A stretch of DNA of 64,000 nucleotides from Adiantum capillus-veneris (lineage: Eukaryota > Streptophyta > Polypodiopsida > Polypodiales > Pteridaceae). Under the pieces are notes generated by a model, which did not search any database, was not told the DNA's origin, and saw nothing but the letters and a program-made list of their open reading frames with translations. Within the stretch, counting starts at the first letter, position 1. Each line of letters begins with the position of its first letter. The stretch covers positions 89,471,384 to 89,535,383 of the forward strand of contig CM043944.1 of NCBI GenBank assembly GCA_014529385.2. Direction: 5' to 3'. A program made the position numbers and the translations under genes. This document shows positions 33,348-44,821 of the stretch, in pieces.

Positions 33348-34311
33348 GAGAAATCAATCTGTGAAGTAAAAATGGATAAATATCAAAATCTGGTAGATTT
33401 TTATCTTAAGTGCTCCGAGAGAAAAGTCTATCCAGAGAGTGAAGTTTGCCAAATTTTCAACTCACATGGTTTACTTAGACCATAATACAACTCCTAAGCA
33501 AGTTTCATCAAATTTGGAGCTTTGCAAGGGTAAAAACACCAAGAAAGCTAGAAACCCTAACTACAAAATTAAAAAGGGTGAGAAAACATTGGTAAATTGT
33601 TCAAACTTTGTGAAACTCATCGCACAAGTTGAAATCACATGTAGAAACCTATCTAAGTCACATTGGCCAAAATAATGCTGAAATAGAGAAGATTTATCTT
33701 AGGTGTGCTGCAGATAAATATATCACCTGGAAGGTCATTTTGTGAAACTGAGACCAATGAAATCCTTGTTAGGCTATGGGGACCCCATCCATGTGATAAA
33801 AAATGAAATTACCTCCACATATAGGTGCAACCATCTTAGGCACGCCTAAGATAGCCAAAAAAAATAGTTCATAGTAGCTAGGGAATATTGGGTAAGCCTA
33901 GTGCTTGGAAAAAGGGATTTTTAGATATTTTGTGACTTCAAATTGACAATTGGGGAATCACATATTGTTTGAAGTGCTGATGTGCAAGGAATTACAACTT
34001 TGCGAAAAATGACGAGACAAGGAGCGGAAGCACTATATTTGAAACCAAGGACGACTTTTCGGGTTTGAAGTATCTGTTCAATTAAGTTGTGTGAGCCTAT
34101 ATATGAACTTAAGATCTTGTAGGGTTTTGGGAAACGTGGGTACCTTTGGGTAGAATAGGAGTAGAGAGTTCATGGAAGAGAGTGTAAACCAAAAGAGACC
34201 ATTAGAAACTATTAAAAAAGAAGTGCACGATACTTATTCCGACTCAAGATTTGATATGTCTTCCTTTTCAACTCAATCAAGAGGTGGGACCTCTTTCAGT
34301 TCAAGCATATC
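33348..34311. other. Spacer between copia and gypsy elements
   Basis: No recognised gene. It contains a perfect 9+2+9 bp palindrome at 33833-33852 and a degenerate one at 33696-33715. It may be the continuation of the sequence interrupted by copia, or the untranslated leader of the gypsy element that follows. Confidence 0.45.
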
Positions 34312-35080
34312 TTGACCTTCTTCAAAACCAACAAGTACAAAGCCCAGATTTACATCATGGATCCTAATGAGGAGTTTGTAGTGAGGATAGATCACCATAC
34401 CGTAGAATTTTTGAAGAGCAGGTTAGGGAAAACAAACAAGACAACTTCTATATGGACCAAAATGGGGTGCAATACCTCAAGATACAAGATCCTGATTCAG
34501 TAGAAAAATGGGGACTGGAGGTTGATACCCTAATTCCTAATAAGGTTGTGAAAGAAGGACCTCTTGAGCTTGGATTAGAAATATATGACTTGATAGATAC
34601 CAAACCTTCGAAACGCGTACCCACAGAAAATCCTAGGCTTGAAATTATTGTTGGGAAGCCAACAATGTCACAAATCTGATATGGACTACCCATGCCAAAC
34701 CAGAACAATTGACACCCTTGAAGATAGTGTACATTTTCAAGATCGAGGAGAAGGGATTAGCCAAATTACCGATCCATCTCTTTAGGGATTGTTATAACAA
34801 CAATTTTGTTATGATGACTCCAAAGGAGATTGAGCAAATCAAATACCAGGGACGTTTGATCCGAGAAGTGATTATGGAAACAATACATGAAACTGAATAG
34901 AATGTAGGCCCAAATGATAGAGCCTATGATAGCAACCACCTCAATGATGGAACCAGGGGTAGAAATGCAAAAGCCACCTACAGTAGGAAAAAAATGGGTG
35001 ACACTAAGACAAGGAGAGGTCCACATGAGTCACATCTACCAAACAACCGGTTTGAAGGTATAATGGGAGAAACATCGACT

Positions 35081-35132
<52 letters not shown>

Positions 35133-35645
35133 TGATCATAATCGTAGAGTCAGACCAGCAAAATTTCCAAAATGGGTCAAAAAGTATAGTGGGTCAGGGG
35201 ACCCGTATGACCATTTAGTGAGCTTCAGACAGGTTTTGAGAGATGAGCGCATAACCAACTTCCACACATAACCAACTTCGAGGGCAAAGCTTTAACTTGG
35301 TTCCATACCATACCTCGTGGGTCGTTAACCGATTTACCAACTTTGGCAATAAGAATTGTTGCTGCTTGCTCAAAAATGGGAATAAAGCATAGTACGATGG
35401 CACAAATCTACAGTTTTCGATAGTGTGAGTCGGATGAGACAATATATAGACAGATGTCCAGAGTTAGAAATTCCAATCAAGGAAATACTTGTCTCATTTT
35501 TTAGAGGGGCTGTTAAACAAAGCTTTGCATGCTATTTTGTATAGCAAGAGACACGTGACTTGGGAAGCGTTCAATCTCGATGTGATTGACTTAAGTGATA
35601 ATTTCAAGATCTTCAATGAGGAGAGCAGTGTCGAAGACACATAGA
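34312..35645 (+). pseudogene. Gypsy A Gag remnant
   Basis: The retrotransposon Gag core is recognisable from about 35160: KFPKWVKKYSGSGDPYDHLV, SFRQVLRDERI, then FEGKALTWFHTIPRGSLTDL and MAQIYSFR. Upstream frames (PDSVEKWGLEVDTLIPNKVV) are hydrophilic and probably N-terminal Gag. A GA run (35085-35127) sits inside, and several stops break the frame. Confidence 0.6.
35085..35127. repeat. (GA)n microsatellite
   Basis: A nearly pure GA run inside the decayed Gag region of gypsy A. Confidence 0.9.
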
Positions 35646-36441
35646 GTGAGCGAACTACATCTAGTGTGCCAGCACAAGTAGGACCAGTTTTTGCATCTCC
35701 TCCCAATGATATAGAGTACATGCTTAAATGCATGAACGATATGATGAACAACATGGAAAGGATGCCTATGAGAGGCCCAAAACAACAGGGACCAAATCAA
35801 AGACAACCTATGGGACAACAAAGAGGATTGAAATGGTGAACCATTGAAGAAAAGTGGACAAATCATGAGACAAACATGTGCTACTATAAACCCAAATATG
35901 ATGGACATGTCCAATATGTGCCAATGAGGCCACAAGGACAACCCATGTATAGATACCCACCAAATGTGGCACCAATGCAAAGATCGCCTATGAATGTGGA
36001 GAGACCACAACTAGTATTAGGCCAACAACCACCACTCCCACAAAATAATGCTATATCAATCAAGTATATGTCCTTGATAAGACCAAAGGAGAAGAACCTC
36101 TGATGACAAGAACATATTGCAAAGCAAAATACAAGGAGCTAAACGGACTTTGAAAGAAGTGTGGACCACGGAGATGGAATCGGATAGTGAAAATCAAGAG
36201 AAATCAATGTTCCAGTCCATTTTTTAAAATACACTTTGCAAGATCAAAGAATCATTGTGGATCAACCCTTGCAACAACCAAGAGAATAGGGGAAATCCTA
36301 TGAAGGGCCCAAGAACACCAAGCGAATTGACCTTGCAAAGCCTGGAGAAGAGTCAAGACCCACATACATAGCCATGGATCTATCACAAGAGGAAGAAGAG
36401 ATTCTCATAGGAACATTAAAGTAATATAGGGATTTCTTTGC

Positions 36442-37310
36442 ATGGTCTTACAAAACACCATATACCTATATAATGAGACATTTGCCAAAAATATCAAGGA
36501 AGAGATCAAAAAACTCAAAAAGACCGTGTTCATCTATGAAATAGAACACACTGATTGGGTATCACCAATTGTTGTGGTGCCTAAAAAGAATGAAAAACTC
36601 AAAGTGTGTGTGAATCTCAAAAAGGTGAATGCCGCCACTATACAAGATGAGTATCCTCTTCCTATCATAGATATGTGCTAGAATGAGTAGCTGGCAAAGA
36701 GGCTTATAGCTTTTTCCATGGCTTCTCTGGCTACAACCAATTTTTTATAGGTCCCAAAGATCAACATAAAATGGCTTTTGCCACGGAATGGGAAATTTTT
36801 GCTTATCAAGTCATGCCTTTTGGTTTGACCAATGCACCAACAACATTCTAAAGGCTTATGAGCCATGATTTTAAGGAGTATCTAAGGAATTTTCTGAAGG
36901 TATACATGGATGATCTTTGTGTGCACTTCACAAAACAAGAGAGTCACTTCAAACATCTTACGATGTGTCTTTGAGAAATGTCGTCTATATAGGATTTTCT
37001 TAAATCCTTAAAAAATGTGTTTTTATGGTTAGACAAGGCAAAATTCTTGGGCATATTGTGTCAAAATTCTTGGGCACTTCAGAAAACAAGAGAGTCACTT
37101 CAAACATCTTACAAAGTGTCTTTGAGAAATGACGTCTGTATAGGATTTTCTTAAAGCCTTAAAAAATGTGTTTTTATGGTTAGACAACACAAAATTCTTG
37201 GGCATATTGTGTAATAAAATGGTATAGCCACAGACATGGAGAAGGTGGCAGTGATTTCCAAAATGACTAGACCGACATCAGTCAAAGAAGTTCAGTCATT
37301 TATGGGACAT
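36442..37310 (+). pseudogene. Gypsy A reverse transcriptase remnant with internal duplication
   Basis: The RT fingers read VSPIVVVPKKNEKLKVCVNL (about 36560) with LKKVNAATIQDEYPLP. The active site VYMDDLCV lies at about 36900. A 139-bp segment beginning GCACTTC is present twice, at 36923-37061 and 37074-37212 (offset 151 bp), duplicating the RT segment after the active site. Then KMTRPTSVKEVQSFMGH-like RNase H-connection sequence follows (about 37260-37310). Confidence 0.7.
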
Positions 37311-37876
37311 TGTGTTATTATCATAGATTTATGTACATGTATGCACTAATCGCTAAACCCATTTATAGCCTTATCACTCGAGCAAGACACCTAGTTGAGT
37401 CAAGTTCATACCACAATAGTAGGTCTGCAGTTTTTGCAATTTCAAACCTAACTTGGTTGGGATTTTACCAACCTACCATGAAGGGAGACGTTCATCACGT
37501 GAATGATTTCTCTCAATGTAAAGAAAGAGTTGTCATACCCCATGCCACGTTATTTCAGATTTTAATGACACCACAGTGGAGTAGATACCCGGTAGAATTT
37601 TTTACTAAAAGAATATTCCCAAAAGATATGAGTAAATAGAGACAAACGGCAATAGAGACTCAAGCAGCCAACTATACAATGATTGGGAATCAGCTCTATC
37701 AACGGGGAAAGATCTCAACTTAGATTGTGTGCCAATGAAGAGGAGTATCTTCCTATCTTAGAGCAAGTACACGTAGATCTTAGAGCAGGTACACGTAGAT
37801 CTAGCAGGGGGTCTCTTCTCTCTTGAAACCACATCCAAAGCTATATAGATGACAGGCATCTAGTGGTCAACTTTGT

Positions 37877-38417
37877 TTGTCGCAACAAAAGAATTTTTTT
37901 GACAATGCGAAGCATATCAGATCAAAAATGCCAACAAGAATTGATAATATGCCACTGCGACTTGTGATGGATGCACCCGCATTTGCTAAGTGGAGTATAG
38001 ACTTTGTGGGTCTAATACAACCAAGGGCATACAAAATCATAAGTACAATATATTATTATGGCCACAAATTACTTAACCAAATGGACGGAGGCACGAGCCA
38101 CTAGGAAGAATGATGCTAGAACTATGGCTATGTTTCTATACAAATGTATATTCACAAGGTGCAAAGTTCCTATTGAGCTTGTAAGTGATCATGGATCACA
38201 TTTCCTCAATGAGGTGATAGAACACTTACTAGATGAGTTCATGGTAATCCATAAAAAATATGCACCCTATCATCCTCAGGCAAATGGTCAAGCAGAACAT
38301 ACAAACAAAATTTTGAGCTCATATTTGTTGACTAAACTTTTCAAACCAGGGGATTTGGTTCTAGTGTACTCCTTAAAACAACATATACCCAAGTTCAATA
38401 AAAAAGTGCATGGTCCT
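37877..38417 (+). pseudogene. Gypsy A integrase remnant
   Basis: All three catalytic acids can be found: FAKWSIDFVG (first Asp, about 37995), LVSDHGSHFLNEV (second, about 38190) and QANGQAEHTNKILSSY (Glu, about 38290). LFKPGDLVLVYS at about 38336-38370 is the post-core GPY/F-type region. The sequence stops at 38417, where an LTR starts. Confidence 0.8.
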
Positions 38418-38900
38418 TGTAGACGGCTGGATAGTTCACTGTGTGGGAACGTCTTTTTAGAGGATGGGCAGCAAATTACTTAGTAGTTACTATGGTAATT
38501 ACTACAGTAAGCCCGAAGTGTATAAATAGGGCCCATTACATTGTAATCGGGTTGGCAATTGTTATCATTTGGGTTAGCGCCTTGGCTATAATTGTACTTG
38601 AGAATCATTGGCAGTATTGTCGGCTGTACTTTCTCTCTGTAAATCATATTCGTTGTAATCTTGATCTATAATCCCAATCATGGCATATATTTCAGTTATA
38701 CTTACTTCTCATCCAGTCTTTTGAATTTGAATCTGAATTTGAACCTTAATTCCAATACATAAGTCTGATTCTTATTTCAGTATCCACATTCCAGTCTAGT
38801 CTCTGATTCTTGTCCAGTCTACTGTGAAATCTTCCTACACTAGTAGCTAAAATCTTCCAACAATGGAATTAGTTGTCTCAAGAGATCAGCTCCAATTCCA
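38418..38900 (+). repeat. Gypsy B 5' LTR
   Basis: 483 bp, TGTAGACGGCTGG to CTCCAATTCCA. It has a TATAAATAGG box at 38521 followed by CATTGTAATCGG. The same architecture, box and end sequence occur inverted at 62155-62643, which fixed both boundaries. TGGCGATCACGGTGG starting at 38904 is the likely primer site; its tRNA is not assigned. Confidence 0.8.
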
Positions 38901-38973
38901 TTTTGGCGATCACGGTGGATCGAACTGAAGCTCGTTGACTGAAAGACTCTTCTCCCAGTTCGAAGTTTTCAGC

Positions 38974-40526
38974 AATGGCACCAAAATCGAATCGTGGCCG
39001 AAAATCAACCATTCGTGTTGACCCCATTCCTGAGGAGTCAGGAAGAGAGTCTGACCCCAAGCAAGAGAAGATGACTGACACAGAGGCTCACGAGGAGCAT
39101 AGTCAGGATGATGAGGCGCAGGACTCACAGCACTCCAGTCATTCTTGACGCGGCGATGGGCAGAACAGGAAGCACGGAAGGCAAAGAGCTCCAAGAGTTC
39201 TCGGTCCCGACAAAGAGATGAGGATACCAAGGGAAGTCAAGGAAGTCACCGTACTTCTAGCAGACAAACCAGAGAAGACACTGACACTGAGACAGAGACA
39301 GAGATTGATTGGGATGCTGACACTGACAATTGCAAGAAGGCTCCCAAGCGTCATTCTGAATCCAAGAAGAGAAGTGGCAGTATCAGTAATAATCGGAATG
39401 ATTACACAGCTTCCCTGAAGATTTCTTTTCCAATATTCAACGGAGGGAAGAAGGATGATCCCGATGTTCACATACAAGCTTTCGAGCAGTATGTTGAACT
39501 AAAAAACATTGATGAAGATGATTGGGGGGAATATTTTCCACAAACCTTGAAGGAGGCAGTGAGGAAATGGTATTACCATTACCCTACCTGCTAGCTCAAA
39601 TCATATAACAAATTGCTCAAGGCCTTCAGGTTGGAATATTCCGACAACAGAGGGGACGAAGATATTCTCTGTGACTTAGATAAAATCAAACAGAGAAATT
39701 TGTCAGTCCACAGTTATGTGGAAAAGATCAAGGAGCTAACCAGGCAGTTGTTGCAAAAACCACCATCTGAGAAGAGATTGAGGGCATGGTTCCTGAATGG
39801 GTTCAGAAGCAAGAAGCTTAGGGAACAAGAGGTACCAGCCCCTACTAAGAAATTCAATGATCTGGTCCAAAGGGCATTAAAGCTGGAACAGCAGGCTAAG
39901 AAGGAAAAGAGCCACAAGAAGCGAAGGACCAGTAGCAGTAGCTCTACTACTGAAACTTCTGATTCCAGTGAGATGTCCAGTAGCTCCGAGAGCAGCTCTA
40001 ATGAACGAGCAAGAGAGAAATCAAAGAAGGGATCCTCGACCAAGAAAATTGAAGAGATGGCTAGGCAGATTGTCGAAATTAGCCACACAAGATAGCCAGT
40101 TTGAAAGATGGAGACTTGGTGTTCAAGATGCAAATCCAAGGACCATATCTCCACTGAATGTCCACAATGTACCTACTGCAAGGCCTTTGGTCACCTATGG
40201 AATAATTGTGGCATTAGAATTCACCACTTTAAGAAGTAAAAGATCTGTCAGTGGTTGCCTACACTGAACCAGTGAAGGTAGAACCAGTCAAAGTAGCTCA
40301 AGAGGAGAGACCAGGTACCAGTGGTATTGGTCAGGGACATGGCCGATACCAACCAAGAATGGGCAGAGGCAGAGGAAGATGCAACTTCCAGAACAGGAGT
40401 ATGAATTGCTATACTTGTGGGAAGTATGGTCATTTTGCAGCCCAATGTCCAGATGCACCTGTAACGACTACTACTGAGGCTAAGGCACCAGAGCCAGTCC
40501 CAGTCAGCCAGTCCCAGTCAGGGTAG
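38974..40526 (+). pseudogene. Gypsy B Gag with three zinc knuckles
   Basis: ATG at 38974 (MAPKSNRGRKSTIRVDPIPE). A TGA at 39146-39148 ends the first frame and another continues at 39145 with Ser/Arg/Asp-rich sequence. The Gag core is LKISFPIFNGGKKDDPDVHI (about 39416), AVRKWYYHYPT, then LLKAFRLEYSD and LRAWFLNGF. A Ser-rich acidic/basic tail follows. Two adjacent knuckles lie at about 40120-40215: CSRCKSKDHISTEC and CTYCKAFGHLWNNC; a third, CYTCGKYGHFAAQC, is at about 40408-40449. All are C-x2-C-x4-H-x4-C. Several frameshifts break it. Confidence 0.85.
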
Positions 40527-40996
40527 TTACCAAGAGCAAAGGAGTAGTCATTGAAGAAATCCCAGACACTTCGGAAGCACCAGTCAATCCTAAAAGCAGC
40601 AAGTGGGCTCAACAAAGGGAAGTTTGGAAGGCCAAAGGCAAAGAAAAGGTGGTAGATGAGTGGCAAGAGCAGAGGGAACTAGCAGCCAAAATCATGGAGG
40701 ATTTAGCCAAGAAGCTGCTAGAGTAGCCAGAAAGTTCTGAAGCTAGAGTCATTCAGAGGATACCAGCCCAATCGACTGATAAAGATCAGTCACTACGGAC
40801 CATGACTGAGACCATGCTGGCTGTGGTAAGTGGACTAGCTAATGAAATGGGAGTAGATGGAAAGAGTGGAAGCACTGCAAAAGAAGAATGGCATTGTGAA
40901 GATACCAGTTCTTCAAGCTCTGACAATCAGTCTGACCAAGAGAGAGAAGAAATTCATGTGAAAATTTGTGATAGAATTTAGAAGCTGACTGTAGAG

Positions 40997-41604
40997 TTGG
41001 AGGATATAAGAAAAACCTTGCCTGAGGTGGCCAAATTTATCAGACAGCGCAGGAAAGCTAAGGCAGAGGCCAGAACAGTGGACCTGACGGCTGTCCGAGA
41101 TGATGAAGTTCCACTTATTCAGGTAGACTACAAGGTCAGGAAGCAGTGGGGACCTCTTCAAGAGTTATCCAGGAGGGAGGGGCAGGAGTCAACATAATGG
41201 GAGCCCATCTTCAGCAAAGAATGGGTATCACTAATATGAAACCAACACCATTCAAAGTACGGATGGCAGATCATAGAGTCGTACAGGTGACGGGTATGAT
41301 TGAAAACATGCAGATAAGAGTTGGGAGGGAGAAATTCAAAACCAATTTCCTAGTCCTAGATGTGCAGGGAGCATATGGGATGCTACTAGGGCGCCCATGG
41401 TTGAGAACAGCACATGATGTTCATGACTATGCAAACCAAACTTTGACCATAGAAGGGGCCAGTGGGCAGAATCCAAATCCAGAACAACAATACCAGGAGC
41501 TGGAAAAAGGAACTGAGGCCGAAGGAGTTATGTCAAAAGTACAGAGCCAAGAAGATCGAGCGAATGCTAGCGGCTATGAACATATTCCCTTTGGTAGAAA
41601 TTGA
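40997..41604 (+). pseudogene. Gypsy B protease
   Basis: The retropepsin-like region has VIQEGGAGVNIMGAHLQQRM (about 41167), where the active-site Asp of the usual DGGAGVN/DSGA is Glu, and ends with the flap and YGMLLGRPWLRTAHDVHDY (about 41375-41430), typical of plant gypsy proteases. The upstream stretch DIRKTLPEVAKFIRQRRKAK belongs to the Gag-protease linker. Confidence 0.75.
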
Positions 41605-41716
41605 CTTGAATGCAGTCTTGCTGAACAAAGAGCAGGCTGACAAGCAGAAGAGACAATTCCCTGATTAGTTTACTGAAGTCAATACAGGGGAAAGAACACT
41701 TCAGCTAACTGGAAGG

Positions 41717-43593
41717 ATGGTGGAACCAGCTGATACTCGTATAGTAGAGGAACCAGTATGTTCTGAAGAGTACCCACTAGATCAGAATATTGATTCAAAA
41801 ATGAATGAACCATCCCGGGATTACGTTGAAGAATCGACCAAACGAAAAGGAGGCGGACCAAACTGGTTGCTTCCAGATGACCAGGAAGTAGAAGAGTGGA
41901 ACCTAGGATTAGAGGAAAATCCTAGAATGATCAAGGTTAACAAGAACCTCAACCCGGAAATGAAGGAAAAGTCACGGAAAATGTTCCAGAACTATAAAGA
42001 TGTGTTTGCCTGGGAACATACAGATCTAAAGGGAGTAGATCCTGAAGTCTGTCAGCATTGAATACCACTGAAACCGGATGCTAGGCCAGTACGATTGCAA
42101 AGATACCGGATGAACCCCAACTATGCAAAGAAGGTCAAGGAGGAGATTGATAATCTTCTCAAGGTTGGGTTCATTACGGAAGTGGCAAGCAGTGATTGGC
42201 TATTCCCCATAGTCGTCGTCCCCAAGAAGAATGGAAAATTGAGAGTTTGTGTCGACTATAGGAAACTAAATGCCCAAACTATTAAGGATCCATTTCCCTC
42301 ACCTTTTACTGATATGTTGCTTGATAAGATCGTAGGATATGAGATGTATAGCTTCATGGATAGTTATACTGGCTATAATACAGATTGCTCCTGAAGATAG
42401 GGCCAAGACCACTTTCATCACTGAGTGGGAAGCTTTCATGTATCTGGTGATGCCTTTTGGCCTGTGCAATGCACCAGCTACCTTTCAGCGGTGTATGATG
42501 GAGATGTTTAATGAATTCCTTCATCGGTTCCTCGCCATTTTCATGGATGACTTCACTGTCTATTCAGATGAGGAACAGTACCTTCTATTCCTAGAAATGG
42601 TTTTTAAACGCTGTCAGGAGAAGAGGATTTGTTTGAATCCATTCAAATCTGTTTTTCTAGTCTGGAAGGGACAGCTACGACATGTGGTTTCCCGAAATGG
42701 AATAGAGATGGCCAATGACAAAATTCAGTGTCTTCAGCAAGCTAAAGCACCCAGAACTGCTTCAGATTGAGTTCTTTCTTGGGTTATGTGAATTTCTATA
42801 GAAGATTTGTACATAAGTTTGCTTCTCAATCAGTACCACTATATGAGCTTACAAAGAAGACCAGTAAGTTCAACTGGACTGCTAAATGCGAGGAGAGCTT
42901 CCAGAATATGAAAAAATCCATTACCAGCAAACCAATCCTTAGGCAGCCAAATTGGGATATTATTTTCCACGTACATGTCGATGCTTCGGGATTGGCAATG
43001 GGGGCAATATTAGCTCAGCCATGTGGAAGAACAGACTATCCGGTTTATTTTGCTAGTCGCAGATTCAGTCAAGCTGAACAAGGCTATACGACTACTGAGA
43101 GAGAAGCCCTTGGAATGGTTTTCAGCCTACAAAGTTCAGGCATTACCTGTTGGGAAAGTTATTCCATTTTTATGTGGACCATCAAGCTCTTCTATTTCTG
43201 ATTAATAAATTCATTATTCAAGGCAAGATGATAAGATGGATGATGTTCCTTATGGAATTTGAATTCAAAATTTTCCATAAGCCTGGCCAAAACCATTGTG
43301 GAGCTGATTTTCTTTCAAGAAGTACGGAAGGATATTCAGAAACACCTTTGAGAGATGAACCAGTGGATGTTGATTTATTTCAGTTAGAGGCAGAAGAATC
43401 AATGGATCGTGAATGGTATGATATTTATCAATTCCTTTCCCAAGGTGCCTTTCCAGAGGATTGGAAGCAGAATCAGAAGAAAGCTCTTATCATAAAAAGC
43501 CTGAAATTTACTATCATAGGAGGATTACTTTATCGATTGGGTGTTGATGTATACTTCGACGATGTGTCCCTATGGAAGGAAGAATGCAAGTAA
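41717..43593 (+). pseudogene. Gypsy B reverse transcriptase and RNase H
   Basis: RT runs from about 41960: NYKDVFAWEHTDLKGVDPEV, then FPIVVVPKKNGKLRVCVDYR (about 42205), a frameshift near 42370, VMPFGLCNAPATFQRCM (about 42450) and the catalytic FMDDFTVYSDEEQ (about 42540). The connection is SSFLGYVNFYRRFVHKFA (after a stop at about 42769). RNase H has HVHVDASGLAMGAILAQP (about 42970), FSQAEQGYTTTEREALGMV, a frameshift near 43130, then FYVDHQALLFLINKF and the closing GADFLSRSTEG. All catalytic motifs are intact. Confidence 0.88.
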
Positions 43594-44650
43594 TTTCAGA
43601 AGCGCATAATGGTGAATCTGGTGGACACTTTTCCAACGAAGTAACCTATAAGAAGATTCTGCAAGCTGGTCTGTGGTGGAAAACACTGATTGCTGATGTC
43701 AAAAGTTTTTGTAAAACTTGTGACATATGCCAAAGAATGGGTCGACCAACAGTTGCAGATATGACTCCCTTCATGCCAGTGCAACCACTGGGGGTATTCA
43801 TGAAATGGGGACTAGATTTTATGGGACCTTTTAAGAAGGTTACTCCCAGGAAGAACAAGTACATAGTAATGGCTACTTGTTATGTTACCAAGTGGGTTGA
43901 AGCTAAGGCTCTTCCTGACAACACAGCCAAGTCAACTACAAGGTTTCTATTTGAGAATATTGTCTACCGATATGGATGTCCAGTAGAGACTGTGACCGAT
44001 CAAGGAACACATTTTATCAATGACACTATGGAAATCCTATTGGATATGCTTTCAGTCAAGCATCGGAAATCTACTCCTTACTATCCCAAATGCAATGGAC
44101 AAGGTGAAAGTAACAACAAGACAATAAAGACTATTCTCACTAAGGTAGTGCAAAAGAAACCAGACCAGTGGGATTTGAAACTTCAGACTGCTCTATGGGC
44201 TTATAGGACAGCTTATAAGGTAACTATTGGAATGACACCATTCAGAATGGTGTATGGTATTGAAGTTGTGGTTCCTATGGAGTTTGTGATCCCCAGTCTG
44301 AGAATGGATGTGAAGTATGGGTTAGACTTCAACCATAATCTTAAAAAGAGGCTAGATGAACTGATGCAATTAGATGAACTCAGGCAAAGGGCTATGTTGG
44401 AACAAGAAATTGTTCAACAACGAAGGAAGCACTGGCATGATCGCTGAATTAAAGTTTGAGAATTCCAGAAAGGAGACTTAGTGCTTCTATATCAGTCTAG
44501 ACTGGGTCCAAAGAAGCCAAACCTGAAGATTTCCTTGGCAAGACCTTTTGAGGTAGACTGAGTCTTCTCCAATGGCACAGTCAGACTGAAAGATTTATCT
44601 GGATTGTTGTTTCCAGGAGTATATAATGGGGCAAAGATCAAGATTTATTG
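43572..44650 (+). CDS. Gypsy B integrase
   Basis: A 291-codon open frame. Zinc-binding [13 protein letters not shown] and CKTCDIC (about 43603-43725). Core: [14 protein letters not shown] (first Asp), [11 protein letters not shown] (second Asp), [13 protein letters not shown] (Glu), then [20 protein letters not shown] and [21 protein letters not shown] at 44445 is followed in another frame by [20 protein letters not shown] (GPY/F-type domain, to about 44650). No chromodomain. The enzyme would join element DNA to the chromosome. Confidence 0.88.
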
Positions 44651-44821
44651 TTTAGAGACCAGGGAAACTGGGCCAGAACAAGGTACTAAGGAATTGAAAC
44701 TTGTTGATCAAGAGATACCAGAATCAGACATTTTTGGACTTTTTCATGTGCAACCAGTTCCAATTTCAGAACCAGTACACCAGAAGAACCAGATCAGGTT
44801 GACCTTAGAATCAGTACCAGT

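Larger units (their letters stand above)
34312..38417 (+). mobile_element. Ty3/gypsy element A, heavily decayed
   Basis: Gag, RT and integrase remnants appear in gypsy order on the plus strand, but stops occur every few dozen codons. The left LTR is not identified. The right part is cut at 38417, in the segment after the integrase core, by the 5' LTR of the next gypsy element. No chromodomain is visible. Confidence 0.75.

Noticed and set aside
38418-38900. Gypsy B 5' LTR truncated at its start
   Set aside because: At first it looked too short beside a longer guess for the 62-kb LTR, but the purine tract at 62644-62660 and the shared TGTAGA start show both LTRs are full length.
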